Assembly (NCBI GenBank): GCA_963920765.1 | Contig: OY987245.1 | Coordinates: 24,692,727-24,756,726, forward strand | Origin: Ulota crispa | Lineage: Eukaryota > Streptophyta > Bryopsida > Orthotrichales > Orthotrichaceae | DNA length: 64,000 nt | Direction: 5' to 3' | Shown: piece after piece, positions 34,960-46,003 of the stretch | Layout of the letters: each line of letters opens with the position of its first letter | Numbering within the stretch: the first letter of the stretch is position 1 | Program-made: the position numbers and the translations under genes | Notes under the pieces: generated by a model | What the model was told of the DNA's origin: nothing | Databases searched by the model: none | What the model saw: the letters and a program-made list of their open reading frames with translations, nothing else

Positions 34960-35775
34960 TGAAGTACTTTAACAAATTTCATAAAGATTTTAAAAGATTC
35001 TCAAAGATTCCAAAAAGGTTCTTGGAAATTCTCAGAGATTCTCAAAGATTTTTTGAATTTCAAAAAAGATTCTCAAAAGATTCACAAAGATTCCCAAAGA
35101 TTCTTAAAGATTCTCAAAGCTTCTCAAAGCTTCCAAGAAGATTTCAAGATTATTCTTAAAGATTTTCAAAAATTCTCAAAACAATTCAAAATTCCTAGAA
35201 CATTTCCAAAAATTCTCAACTATTCCAAACTATTCTCAAAGATTCTCAAGAATTCTTAAATATTCCAAAAAGATTCTCAAAGATTCTAAATAGATTCTCA
35301 AAGATTCCAAAAAGATTCTCAAAGATTCCAAGAAGATTCTCAAAGATTCCAAAAAACCTTGAAAAGATCCTAAAGATTTCCAAAGATTCTCAAGGATTCC
35401 TAAAAGATTCTCAAAGATTCTCAAACATTCTCAAAGATTCCAAAAAAACTTGAAAAGATTCCCAAAGATTTCCAAAGATTCTCAAAGATTCTTAAAAGAT
35501 TCTCAAAGATTCTCAAAGATTCTCAATTGTCCTCAAACACTCTCAAAGATTCCAAAAAAACTTGAAAGCATTTCCAAAGATTTCCAAAGATTCTCAAAGA
35601 TTCCTAAAAGATTCTTAAAGATTCCAAGAAGATTCTCAAAGATTCTAAAATCTTGAAAAGATTCTTAAATGTTCTTAAAAAATAAAAAAATGATTCTCAA
35701 TGATTTCCAAAAGATTCTTAAAGATTCACAAAAGTTCCCAAAAGATTCCCAAAAGATTCCCAAAAGATTCCAAAT
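34960..35775. repeat. Minisatellite, GATTCTCAAA / GATTCCAAAA units
   Basis: Dozens of units of 10-11 bp (AAAGATTCTC, AAAGATTCCA) fill about 0.8 kb, with higher-order groups of about 90 bp near 35330-35620. Longer diverged units containing AAAATATTTTxATGA precede them at 34780-34960. Open frames here (peptides rich in K, F, S and Q) are products of the repeat, not genes. Confidence 0.85.
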
Positions 35776-36126
35776 TTTTGTTGATTTAAATAATGGTGTC
35801 CAAATCAACAGAACGTATTTACTTTTTTGTAAAATTCTGTTAAATTAGTCAATTAGCATGGGCAAGTGCCCAAATTAACAAGAAACTGTTGATTTTCCAG
35901 TTGTATTGGAAGGAGTTTTCTACTAGTGATACCAATAATTGTCATACATATTGATATATATATATACATATTTCTATGATTGACATTGTGGAGTTTATAT
36001 CTCAGAGCATCTTCATTGTTAATTGCCAAATTTGACAAAACAAGATACTTGGACCTCAAAATTCTTGTCTTCCACCCTACTCATCACAATTTATCCCAAA
36101 AATAGTAAATTGACCATTTATACTGA

Positions 36127-36354
36127 GACATTGCATGTTTTAGATACATTACATCAAAAATGTCAACTAGCTTCCAAAAAGCTTAGAGGCCTCTCCAAAT
36201 CAAGCCTAAATAAGGAAATTTTAGTAAACCGGTCCCTACTATTGCCATCCACTTTACTAAAATTTTCTTATTTAAGCTTGATTTGGAGAGGCCTTTAAGC
36301 TTTTTGGAAGTTAGCTGACATTTTTGATTTAATTTATCTAAATCATGCAATGTC
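36127..36354. mobile_element. Hairpin MITE (228 bp), family unassigned
   Basis: GACATTGCATG at the left pairs with CATGCAATGTC at the right. The arms continue through AAAAATGTC/GACATTTTT and GGCCTCTCCAAATCAAGC to a loop near 36215. No TSD was identified. Confidence 0.65.
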
Positions 36355-36461
36355 CAAATCAAAATTTTATTGCATTTTTAAAATGAAAATTTTCATGCCC
36401 TTCAAACCATATAATTTCTATGTGATGAACTATCTGCTATTATTAGATCAAGCTTGGTATA

Positions 36462-37168
36462 TGGTAGGAGCACCATAAATGTCAAACTAAGGGTTTTGAA
36501 CATGTTGACTATTAATAAACAACTAGCAATTTGTAGGATCCTTTTAGGAACAAAAAATGAGTTTGCATTTTCAAATGTATTATTTGGATACTGTGAGAAT
36601 AAATTGTGACTTTTTAAAGAGCAAACTGCCATTGCACCCATAACCACTTTTAAGATTTCATGTTCACATGTTGTACATCCTTGTCATTAAGGTAGTAGCA
36701 TCCATAAGCTCTGTGTCCCCATGGCCGTCACCTGAGAGTGGCAGGGTTTAATCAATAAAAAAACAAATGGTTGTGGGTGATTGAGTGATGGTTATGGGTG
36801 ATGAAGTGATGGTTGTGGGTGACTAGTATGAGGTTTTGAGTACCCATCTCACTATTTAAGAACCAAAAGGCATTGTTTTTAGCATCTTTTACATATGGTT
36901 CTTACAATTTTAGTGATTTTGGACTTTAAAAAATCTTTGTGAACAAATACTTGTAGTTGAAACCTTGAAATTGATGCCAATATTTTTGGTTTCCACTTCC
37001 TAACTTATAGTATGTTTTTCAAAATTAGTCAATTATTTTACCTACTCCAAAATCCTTATTTCCATACTTATGGGTGCGCCTACCTTATATCTATTCATTT
37101 CCACAGATTTTCCAAAATTTCAGAAGTGATAATTATGTGGACACTGACGCTTATGGGTGCTCCTACCT
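36462..37168. mobile_element. Stowaway-like MITE, inverted orientation, split by a nested copy
   Basis: TA at 36460-36461 and 37169-37170. Reverse-complemented it matches 31474-31786. Removing 36690-37085 plus one TA restores the GTCATTACATCTATTC site seen in the other copies, which shows directly that the target site is TA. Its right end lies 457 bp upstream of the VPS2 start codon. Confidence 0.75.
36690..37085. mobile_element. Stowaway-like MITE, long subtype, nested (396 bp)
   Basis: TA at 36688-36689 and 37086-37087. The ends are AGGTAGTAGCATCCATAAG and CTTATGGGTGCGCCTACCT. The interior matches 6629-7005, including tandem GTGATGGTTGTGGGTGA phrases. Confidence 0.8.
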
Positions 37169-37397
37169 TACCGGGCTGTTTGCCGGGTGGATTGAGGATG
37201 ACCTTACCCCCGCGCCGCGTGCTGATGTGGCAGGTGCATCCTAGTTGGACGTCGAGGTGGCACATGGCTCCGGGTCCAACTGCCTTGCAGTCTTGCCGTG
37301 CAAGCCTTCGACCAAGGCTGCCAGTCACTTGGTTGCAAACCCCCGCTCCTCGCTTCCGATTCCGCTCTTGCTCCGTTCCACATTACACGCAACAATC

Positions 37398-37431
37398 GCA
37401 ATCTAGGGTTTGGTGCAATCTAGGGTTTGGT
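37398..37431 (+). promoter_or_regulatory. Duplicated 17-bp telo-box-like motif upstream of VPS2
   Basis: GCAATCTAGGGTTTGGT occurs twice head to tail. Its CTAGGGTTT core is the complement of the telo-box AAACCCTA found in promoters or leaders of plant housekeeping genes. It sits 195-228 bp before the start codon. The regulatory role is inferred. Confidence 0.4.
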
Positions 37432-37625
37432 GCTGTTGCGATCCAGCATCTGGAGTTGCGCTTGGTGCAGCAGGAGTTCCGCACGAGAGCAGAGTCGCAC
37501 TACAGCTCAGAATTGCCGGGTCGATTGCTCGTCTGGAATTCTGTAACTGGAAAGGACGTTTCTCACTGAAGCGGATTTCATCGCGTTTGTCCACATCTTC
37601 GATTTGAGTAGGACGGTTGTTCACA

Positions 37626-40326
37626 ATGAGTTTCAATTTATTCGGGAAGAAGAAAACTCCCGCAGGTACGGGATTGCCATATCATCATTTTTTGCCATTC
37701 GTTTTCCTGTTCGGTATTTCTTCCAAACCTTTGTTTGCGACTGTTGATTGTGATTCTCGAACTGCGTGATTCAACGAATCCCGTGACCAACGAAGGAACT
37801 GCGTGGCGAGTACGGCATTGTCAATTTGCGGATGCGCCATGTTGAGTAATTAGGGTTTCTATCTTTTTGGCAATACTGAGTAAATGCTTAACTATCAATG
37901 CTTCATCTTCGACTTCGTATCTCTTGGTTTCTGATATATTTCAGTGGTATTAGAAGCTCAGAGATAATGTCATTAGAATTTGACTTCAATTTTTGTGCTC
38001 CATCTTCTCTTGCCTGAGGTTGTTTTTGGTTTGTCTCACTTGAAAAATTTTAATCTTGATTTTTGGTTGAGCCTTGAACTCCTTGTTTTCTATGGAATAT
38101 GCGGCAGCTCTGGCCTTGCTGAGTCACAATACTGTACGGGTAGGTATAGCATTTGTGTTCATCTTCAAGCAAATGGTGCTCTGTGGCAGCTAGTTGTTCC
38201 GGTGGCTAGAGAGTTTGCTGAAGGCGTTACTAGTTCGGATATGTTTGCCTTAAAACTCTCTGTTTATTTGCGTTCTTTACAGTGTTGGATTTTGTCGACT
38301 CTGTGTTAGCGCTAGCCATAGGAGAGCTAGTGATATAGTGTCTAGAAGTCCTTCAGCACAGTACTCTGTTGATATGAGAGAATGGTGATGTCCGTCCTGC
38401 TTGGTTTACGCTTTCTTCATTCTTCACCAGCTAAGGCATCCTAATCCTCATGATCATCAATTTCTAATTGGTTTTACTTCGGTATCGTCGTTTATCGTTC
38501 TTCTAGAATGGATAAGAGAACATGTACCGAAGTTGACTGTGATACGAAATAATTCACTCTGCCGTAAAAATCCTAGGCAAATTGAGACATCCTTTTTTTT
38601 AGTTTGTCGGAATTGAATTTGTGGATTTTGGAGAAATTTAGGGTTATCTTTTGGTCATGTATTTGATGATTTTAAAGTGTGTGTAACTTATCTGTGGTTG
38701 TTTTTTATAACAGAGCTTCTGCGGGAAAACAAACGTGCACTTGATAAGTCTATTCGCGAGATAGAGCGTGAGAGACAAAATCTACAGAATCAAGAGAAGA
38801 AGTTGATTATGGAGATAAAGAAGACTGCCAAGCAAGGCCAGATGGTAGGTTTTCCGACCTGCATAGAGGGGGTTGTGGAACACAGACTGTTGTACGTGCT
38901 GATGTGCTCTTTCCATCTGCTTGCATTGTTATGTTAATATGTGCCAGTTATGTGTTTACTCGTCTTGTTCATAACGGAAGACACCTTAAGTAATAGAAAA
39001 GAGAGAAGCTTGATGCCTTTTGAACTTTTTTAAATTCTCTATCTTCTGCAGTGTTGAATCTTTTTTTGTTCGTCGCAAACTAGCTCGATTCGACTGTGTT
39101 CTTACATAGGTTGACGCTTTCATTTGGTACGGCCTTTGTAGGGCGCAGTGAAGGTGATGGCAAAGGATTTGATTCGAACTAGACATCAAATCACCAAGTT
39201 CTATGGCCTTAAATCACAGCTTCAAGGGATTTCCTTGCGCATTCAGGTGAGTGGTGATGCAGGAATTGAGCTAATGTTTCTGCACAATGTGGGAAAATAG
39301 GGCTTGTTATTGGGGATTTGGCTGGAATAATCTCGTATTGTTGGTTAACTGTTCCTTTGCATGTGGCAGACGTTGAAGTCAACGCAGGCTATGGCGGAAG
39401 CAATGCAGGGCGTCACCAAAGCTATGGGGCAAATGAACAGGCAGCTCAATTTACCAGCACTGCAAAAGATTATGCAAGAATTTGAGAGACAAAATGAGAA
39501 AATGGAAATGACAACTGAAGTTATGGGTGATGCCATTGATGACGCTTTGGAGGGGGACGAAGAGGAAGAGGAAACTGATGAGCTTGTGAGCCAAGTACTT
39601 GATGAAATTGGTATCGACCTTGATTCCCAGGTAATGCAGCCCTCTCTACACCTTTGGCATGTGTTTATGTATGGACAGCGTCTTAACCAAGGTCACAGAA
39701 AGATACGCTTTTTCAGTGTAATGTTTATCTGTCGTCAAGTTTGAACATCCGTAGTTTTCAGTCGTATATATCTTTGTTGACGGGAAGTCTACTGAGGTTC
39801 TGCATGAAAGCATTTAAAGAGTGCGTAGCTTTCAATCATAATAGAAGAAGACTGTTGAATTATTAACTCAAATACTGTCACGGGGTTTCAATCCCTATAT
39901 CTCATCTAAGTGGTCTAACTTGTTCCTGGAAGAGTGTTTTTGCGAGCCGCTTGTAGTCTAGCTCGTATAGCCTTTCAATGTTGGATACACTTATTCTTCT
40001 AATGCAATGCAGCACGTATGACTTTACACCTTCGTGATTTTCTCTTTTCTCTTTGAGGTCTGCATTGTTGCCTTCTTACAACATAGGTCATACATCGATA
40101 TCGACATAGTTTGTTTCTTTTGAGGTCAGACAATGTTTCAATTGTCTTCTTGAATGCTGTCTGGGTGGGCTTTCAGTTGATGAGTGCTCCAGCTCATGCA
40201 GCGGCAGCTCCTGCTCAAGCAACACCATCGAAAATTGCTCAACCTCAGGGAGCTGGTCCACCAGCAGACGATGGAGGGATCGACAGCGATCTACAAGCTC
40301 GTCTTGACAACTTGCGCAAAATGTGA
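37626..40326 (+). CDS. VPS2: ESCRT-III subunit VPS2/CHMP2A
   Basis: Five exons (37626-37665, 38714-38844, 39142-39246, 39370-39630, 40177-40326) join in frame with GT/AG introns to give 228 residues, close to the roughly 225 of plant VPS2.1. The protein polymerises on endosomal membranes and drives vesicle budding into multivesicular bodies, acting with VPS24, SNF7 and the ATPase VPS4/SKD1. Visible features are a basic N-terminus (MSFNLFGKKKTPAE), the conserved LDKSIREIERER helix, the GQMNRQLNLPALQKIMQEFE core, an acidic stretch (EGDEEEEETDELVSQVLDEI), and a C-terminal MIM1 motif (DLQARLDNLRKM, last 12 residues) that docks on VPS4. Only the alanine-rich linker in exon 5 is variable. Intron 1 is long (1048 nt). 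The upstream region is GC-richer and holds duplicated telo-box-like motifs. Identification is secure; the ATG is the family start. Confidence 0.96.
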
Positions 40327-42331
40327 GGCTCATCAGTTGGGCTGCTGTTTATATGCTTTTCTTCTCCGACTTAATCTTGGCTTCTAGCGGTTGTTTGCGA
40401 GATAAGCGCTCTATGTTGCCTGGGGCATAGGAGATCTTTCCGTTGTTAATACTGTTTCCTCTGTATAATAGGAATTACCATTTTGTAGAGCTGGATCATT
40501 GCGTTCTTTGTTGTTGTGGCATTGATTACTCCAAAAGGGCTGTGTTAAAAATTTGGATGCCGTATATTCTATTTTCTTTAGAGTTTTTCCTCAGCTGGTA
40601 GTTTATTCATACTTCAATCTCAGGTTAATATGCTTATGGCTTTGGAACTTTCTGTAGCTGCAAGCAGCAACTGTATGCTCGTATTATTGATCTTTTGTGG
40701 CAGAGCTCACATGCCACATTAATTTTGCCAATCAATTTCCAAGTTATGTTGAATCCCGTGTATCAGTATTACTGTGGTTCTAAGTACGCTAGGTATTGAA
40801 TGTTTTCTCATCGCTCATGTGGCCTTCGATAGCGCTTATTTCAAGTAGATCGTATTTAGCATAGAAGCGTGTGCTGATCAAGCGGGGACATAGCAACCTA
40901 ACTTATATTGTCTTTAAATTGACTTTTACTCCTTGGTATTCATTTTGTTGGACAAGTATGAATATTGATGGAATGAATATTCAGTTCTTGATGGTCATTT
41001 GTTGTATATATAGTTGGTTGTACAATTTTGAATCCTGACTATCAACATTCTTTTTGAGGCCATAACTTGTGCAATACTTATTGAGTGAGCAGTGCATTGT
41101 GATTTATGCAAAGAGCAAACGTTGAAGTGAGGTTGTTTATTTGATTTGAAGCCTTGAGCTCCAAAGGAAAAAACAAGTGAATACTTTTAGAGTTCCATTT
41201 TGGGACAATGAAACTGAAATGGGGGTCTTTCAGAAAAGAAGTGGTCTTTGTAGGTTCTTCTATATCAAGATAGGTGAGAGGTTGTTAAGTTTTATAGAAA
41301 GTACAAAATTTGAGAGGACACGTGGCCTTCTTCCTCACTTCTACATGAACCTATGGTAAGTTTAGTGGCTTATTGACGGTGAGGTTGGAGTAGGAGCCTC
41401 ACTATTGTTTTTGTTGGCATTATGCATTTTTTGACACTTGTTGGGTAGTGCTTCATTTCACGCTAGACAATGTTTTTTTGGTGAAAATTTGCTAGCTTGG
41501 ACAAATTTTGGGTTAGTGCTATTTTTATTGTTTCTTAAAAAAAAAACATTGATGCGAGACCTCTATCAAGGTGTGTTCTATAATTTCCTAATGAAAATTT
41601 TGGAATGTCAAAATTTCAATTCAAATGTGAATGAATTCAATTGAAAGTTGAGCATTTTTTAGGAGCTAATAGTATTGGAATAACGCTTTCAACAAGAATT
41701 TGGAAATTAATGGAAGTTCTGGGCCATGTTACCAAGTGACATATCTAATTGTCTTTGGGAGTTAGAGGCTAGGAGTCTTGAGTGAGCTTGGAACAAAGAG
41801 TAGATTGAAAATTAGCATTGAATGCCCATGGCATGTGCAATGTTAGCATGTCATAGCCTTTGGGAAAATAAGTGAAACTAAGTAGGTGATCTTAGTAAAC
41901 TTTAAAAAAGGGCAAAAGAGACCAAAGATGCAACATTTTCTTTTGTCAAATTTCAAAGTTGGCTTACAATTAGAGTATCAAACTATTATTTGATGCCTCA
42001 AAAGAAGCAATATCCTTCTTTGCATTCAAACAAAGTTGGTGTCCTCATTCATTCATCTTGTTAACATGTAATAATTCTTGAGAGTAGTCATGATGATACC
42101 AACAATATGCTAGAAAAAGGAAAAATTCAACCAAGACTAGAGCAACTTCTACATTTTTGTTAATTCTGAAATTCTAGTCTTGCAACATATATGAAATTTA
42201 AGTAAATAGCATGTAAAAATATTAGTAATTTTTTGCATTTCAAAATTTGCTAAACAAATGTTTCAAATGGATTCGCAATGTGATTTATTCTCATCTCTAA
42301 GCTCAAACTAGTAGAAAGTCAACTTGAACAG
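40327..42331. other. VPS2 3' region and intergenic DNA
   Basis: The first few hundred bases after the stop are T-rich and probably contain the VPS2 3' UTR. Beyond about 41.2 kb the DNA is AT-rich with no supported gene. Confidence 0.5.
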
Positions 42332-42333
42332 TA

Positions 42334-42552
42334 AGGTAGACATACCCATTCCCAACCTTTGTACCTAATGCGCTCAAATGTGCACGGTGCTTGCATTTGA
42401 ATTCTCAAATCTAGGCACGTCATGGTTGTCTTATTTTCTGTGCATAAAAAACAAGACATCTTTGACGTGTCTAGACTTGAGAATTCAAATGTAAGCACTG
42501 TGCACATTTGAGCGGCATTAGATTCAATGGTTGGGAATGGGTATGTCTACCT
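42334..42552. mobile_element. Stowaway-like MITE (219 bp) with long TIRs
   Basis: TA at 42332-42333 and 42553-42554. The ends AGGTAGACATACCCATTCCC and GGGAATGGGTATGTCTACCT are perfect complements, and pairing extends into the GCGCTCAAATGTGCAC segments. The AGGTAG start links it to the larger family. Confidence 0.85.
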
Positions 42553-42554
42553 TA

Positions 42555-42978
42555 GGGATAGTCACACCTTGATCACCCCATTCTCAAACTTCAAAGAATC
42601 ACTATGTGACACTCTCTCCTTGATTTGCGGAGGTCACATTCTTTGAAGATTGAGAAGTTTTTTCTTCATCTTTACAAGGGAACAAAGAATGTGAAGAAGT
42701 TTTTGCATGTGAAGTTTTTACTAATATATCTTTTTTTTCATTTTGCCTTCTTGCTTTTACCTTCTTTGTAGTTAGTTCAAGACCTTGGTTGAGTGTGTAT
42801 ATGCAACTTGCTTTCTTAGTGGATCACCATCTTCTAGGTAAATCCATTCTTCATTCTTTACCACCCACAAAAGGGGAGTCACACCTTCAAAGAGAGCTAC
42901 TCCCATTTATTTACATTTCCACTCCACAACTTCTCATTCTTCATAGAATTTTCCTTCTTGTAGAAGGTGTGACTACCC
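42555..42978. mobile_element. TA-flanked MITE (424 bp) sharing a TA with its neighbour
   Basis: TA at 42553-42554 and 42979-42980. The ends are GGGATAGTCACACCTTGA and AGAAGGTGTGACTACCC, complementary apart from a 1-bp indel. Its left TA is the right TA of the preceding element. Confidence 0.6.
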
Positions 42979-42980
42979 TA

Positions 42981-44066
42981 ATGAATCTGAAGCACAAAAG
43001 ATTGAATAGAATAATTCAATCTGGTTTCTGCAAAATTTTGTTTTGAAATAAATTAGTGAAAATATGATCCATACATACACAAACTTGATTCTCTTTATCC
43101 ATTTAAAAAATGTATATACTTTTTGTAGTGGTTTTAGGAATACATGCACGTTATGCATAAAAAATACAAATTTTTAAAATCCAAAAAATATCACTTCAAA
43201 AATTACTTCAAAAGTCACCATAGCTAAAACTTCAGATTGTAACCTTTAAGCAAAAAAATTCCTTATTAATACCTTTAACCCCTAATTGCCGGGCTAGTCA
43301 CCACAACCTGTTCTTCCACAATATTCTACAATGCTCTTCAATATTTTACAATGTTCTATGGTGGTGTGGCAATTGCTCAAGTATTATGATATTGTTTATA
43401 AAAGTTGTAGTGTACAATGTGCTGTCATGAAAATTGTAGGAAAGGCAGCATGGAACCAAACATAGTGTTCCTAATTTTCTCATTGAATTACCTCAAAATT
43501 TGAGTGCATCTAATGAGGTAATTTTTTTGCCTTTCCATGATGGATGATGTGTTTATGATGGCTAAGGTGAGGTTAGATGGCATACTATAATGTAGGGTCA
43601 GGGTAGAAAATTTTACCTTTTTCACATGCCATAAAATGTGTGTTTAGATATTTACTATCAGGAGATTGAAATCGGGAACCTGAAACTCAAATTTGTATCT
43701 TGGTTTAGCCTAGAATCTGGGTGGAGGTTACCATTGAACAATACAAAAATAAGGGGCAAATTATTACTCTTACCCTAGTTTGTAAAATTTGTAAAACAAA
43801 GGGATTTTATCTCTCAGGTCCCACCATACAGCATGTCATCTAACCCCAACTGTTTATGATCGCTTTTGCAAAAAAAAATCAAGAGAAAACAATTTTTTCC
43901 ATTTTGCAATGCAATTCAACAATCAGAGGTTAGTTTCAATTTATAATCAATTTAGAAGAAACATCAAATTCTTGATTTTGGATTTCATTGTTATGCTACT
44001 AGTAAAAATAGGTTAATAGTAGATTAAACCATATAGGTAAATTTTATATGCGGTAATCTTAGAACT
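42981..44066. other. Intergenic with repeat fragments
   Basis: No gene is supported. A TTAA plus CCCCTAATTGCCGGGC end occurs at 43275-43294 without a matching right end. Around 43610-43800 there is a diverged resemblance to the left arm of MULE-like family A. Confidence 0.4.
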
Positions 44067-44070
44067 TTAA

Positions 44071-44291
44071 CCCTTAAACAACCAAGGCCCTTTGCAACTA
44101 GTACAATATGGGGTATTTTTCTTGTATTTGGAATGGATCCACACATCTACTACATTTGAGACCAATAAGGTCAGAGAATAGATCAAAGCGATTCTAATGA
44201 GCTACTTGAGATCCCAAATTCAAATTTCTTATCAGTAGCAAATGACAATTATACGTCAGCGTATATACGATTCCCTATGGTCGTTCAAGGG
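44071..44291. mobile_element. TTAA-flanked piggyBac-like MITE (221 bp)
   Basis: TTAA at 44067-44070 and 44292-44295. The ends are CCCTTAAACAACCAAGG and, complemented, CCCTTGAACGACCATAGGG. It is full-length homologous to 30521-30746. Confidence 0.8.
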
Positions 44292-44295
44292 TTAA

Positions 44296-44750
44296 CCCCG
44301 TAATCTGAAACTTCTGTTTGAAGCCATCGGTTTAATAACTCATCAAAGGCGCTTTAGACCACCCGTTTTTGGAAATCTGGACTACCTTGGTCCTGAAGGT
44401 TGCGCTCCCATCTCCCAGATGAAACTGAAAGACATCGAAAAAACGTGCGACACTTGTGATGTTGGGTTGAGAACAACAAGCTCGTGCCGGTGGAGATGGT
44501 AGCGAAGGACAAGTTTGGCTTACCAAGGAATCGCACACCAAGTTCTTCCTAGTCAACTAACCCATGCAGGGATGATAGACCACTGTGCATTTGCAATCTC
44601 GAATTTTCGGTTACCAAGCATCGGAAGAACTAAGTCTACTCTCAAAAATTTCAGCTGATGGCACTCTGATATTTTCAGCAACACCATCCAGGGCTCGATC
44701 CCAAATCAGGTTTGAGAAGTCCCGATTGGGTGTTTCGTCGTGCCCAGTAA
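44296..44750 (-). other. Probable 3' region of the YceD-like gene
   Basis: GC-richer sequence directly downstream of the minus-strand YceD-like stop codon. A 74-codon frame here has no recognisable domain. The stretch most likely holds the 3' UTR and flank. Confidence 0.4.
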
Positions 44751-46003
44751 CTACGATTGAGAATCATCAGCAGCTCTGTTTTGTTGCTCCTCAAGCTGTT
44801 TCTTGAGCTGCTCTAGAGGGCCCCAAACATCCTTCTTCCTCTTCAGACCTAAGAGTTCCTCCATATCCACGCCATTTGTTGGTTGCTTCTTCCGCTTCCC
44901 ACAACGACAAGCGGTGTTATTGAGGTTGACCCCACAACCGAGGCACAGGCCCGGGCAACCCGATTGGCATAATGACATGGATGGGATCTCCAGGTGGATG
45001 GTGTCCCGCAAATACTTGGAAAGATCTAACTCCTTATGGTCTCTGGGAAAATGCAGCTTGTCATCCAAATCGAGGTCGAGCGTTGCCTGCTCGTCGTCGT
45101 CCGTTTCTGCCTCCCATATATTCACATCCTTTCCCAATATAACCCCGAGGTTTGGTTGTGTCGGTTCTCTCACCGGAGCCTCGGTCAGGAGCACACTGAA
45201 GGATGCATACACTCGTTCCGCCACTGGTGCCAGACATCTGCAACCACGAGAAGCCAAAAACTATATCAAGCTTGCAAAAAAAAACGCACCGATTCTATTA
45301 GACATCAAAACTTAATACAATCGACCAACTTACCGATTGCAAATCATGCCCAGGGATGTCCGTATCACTCCATCAATCCGGAAATCTCTCCCTTCCTTTG
45401 CGACGTCTACGGATATTTGAACAGGGGTACCAACGACTCCATCAGCTTCAGATTTCTCAAACCCCATATCAGCAGCCAAAGCCATTGACTTCTCCGAGGA
45501 ATATCTTGAAAGCCCCAACCTTTCCAGTGTTGTTGAGTAGTCAAACCGCGACTGAACAGCACTTCTTCTGAAAATGATGGCCCCTTCCCACGGACTTCCT
45601 TCCTCCTCGTCCGCTTCGACCCCAGCTGTTTATACAAACTTAACATCAGACAAAAATGTTCTAACATTGAGACATCAGCAGCCTCTAAACCTCTTCATCA
45701 ATCAAAAATTGTGTGCAAAAACTTACGAGATGGAAGAGCACGGGGTGCCTTTACACAGCCTCGTTTGTTCGATATCCATGGTGCTGGTGGAAGGTTATTG
45801 ACACGCTCGTGGCTTGAGCCAGCTTGCCTTGGGCTAACACAATGACAATTCTGACGTCTACATGAGGTTCTCCGTAATCCTAGGCAGGCTATACTCGTGC
45901 CGCCTTGTTGAAAGGGAGAAGCGCCACCTCCTAACTCGCTACGACCGCAATAAGGGCTATCCAGATGCACCCTGGGTTGATAGAAAAACCCGGACAAAGC
46001 CAT
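44751..46003 (-). CDS. Plastid YceD/DUF177 protein (23S rRNA accumulation protein homologue)
   Basis: Three exons on the minus strand (46003-45727, 45625-45334, 45237-44751) join in frame to 351 residues. The DUF177/YceD family is needed for accumulation of large-subunit rRNA in bacteria and plastids. Residues 1 to about 85 are basic and Ser/Arg-rich without a conserved domain, consistent with a chloroplast transit peptide (inference). WEGAIIFRR at about 105 and DYSTTLERLGL follow, then PVQISVDVAKEGRDFRIDGVI leading into the CNRC pair (188-191). The C-terminal half has an acidic linker, FPRD...LDLSKYLRDTIHLEIP, and a Cys cluster at about 280-302 (CxxxCxxxCxxCGxxLNxxxCxC), typical of the family. 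A short coiled tail (GPLEQLKKQLEEQQ) follows. Introns are only about 100 nt. The start is the first ATG of the open first exon; an untranslated upstream exon is possible. Confidence 0.92.

Larger units (their letters stand above)
32664..35928. mobile_element. Non-autonomous CACTA-like element (3265 bp), TSD ATA
   Basis: The ends are CACTAGTAGAAAATTC and TTTTCTACTAGTG, with a 3-bp TSD ATA (32661-32663, 35929-35931). Subterminal copies of AATCAACAGAA / CTGTTGATTT occur in both orientations near each end, as expected for CACTA transposase-binding repeats. No transposase frame is present. Internal cargo consists of a four-copy 20-bp GC-rich repeat, a nested MULE-like MITE and a minisatellite of nearly 1 kb. 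Confidence 0.8.

Noticed and set aside
34727..35656. Several open frames rich in Lys, Phe, Ser and Gln
   Set aside because: They are translations of the GATTCTCAAA minisatellite, which stays open in several frames on both strands; no domain or splice structure is present.
1..37200. LTR retrotransposon
   Set aside because: No paired long terminal repeats, primer-binding site, polypurine tract or Gag/Pol motifs were seen; the repeats are terminal-inverted DNA elements.
44803..45488. Long plus-strand frames (170 and 150 codons)
   Set aside because: They lie antisense to well-supported exons of the YceD-like gene and show no family similarity.
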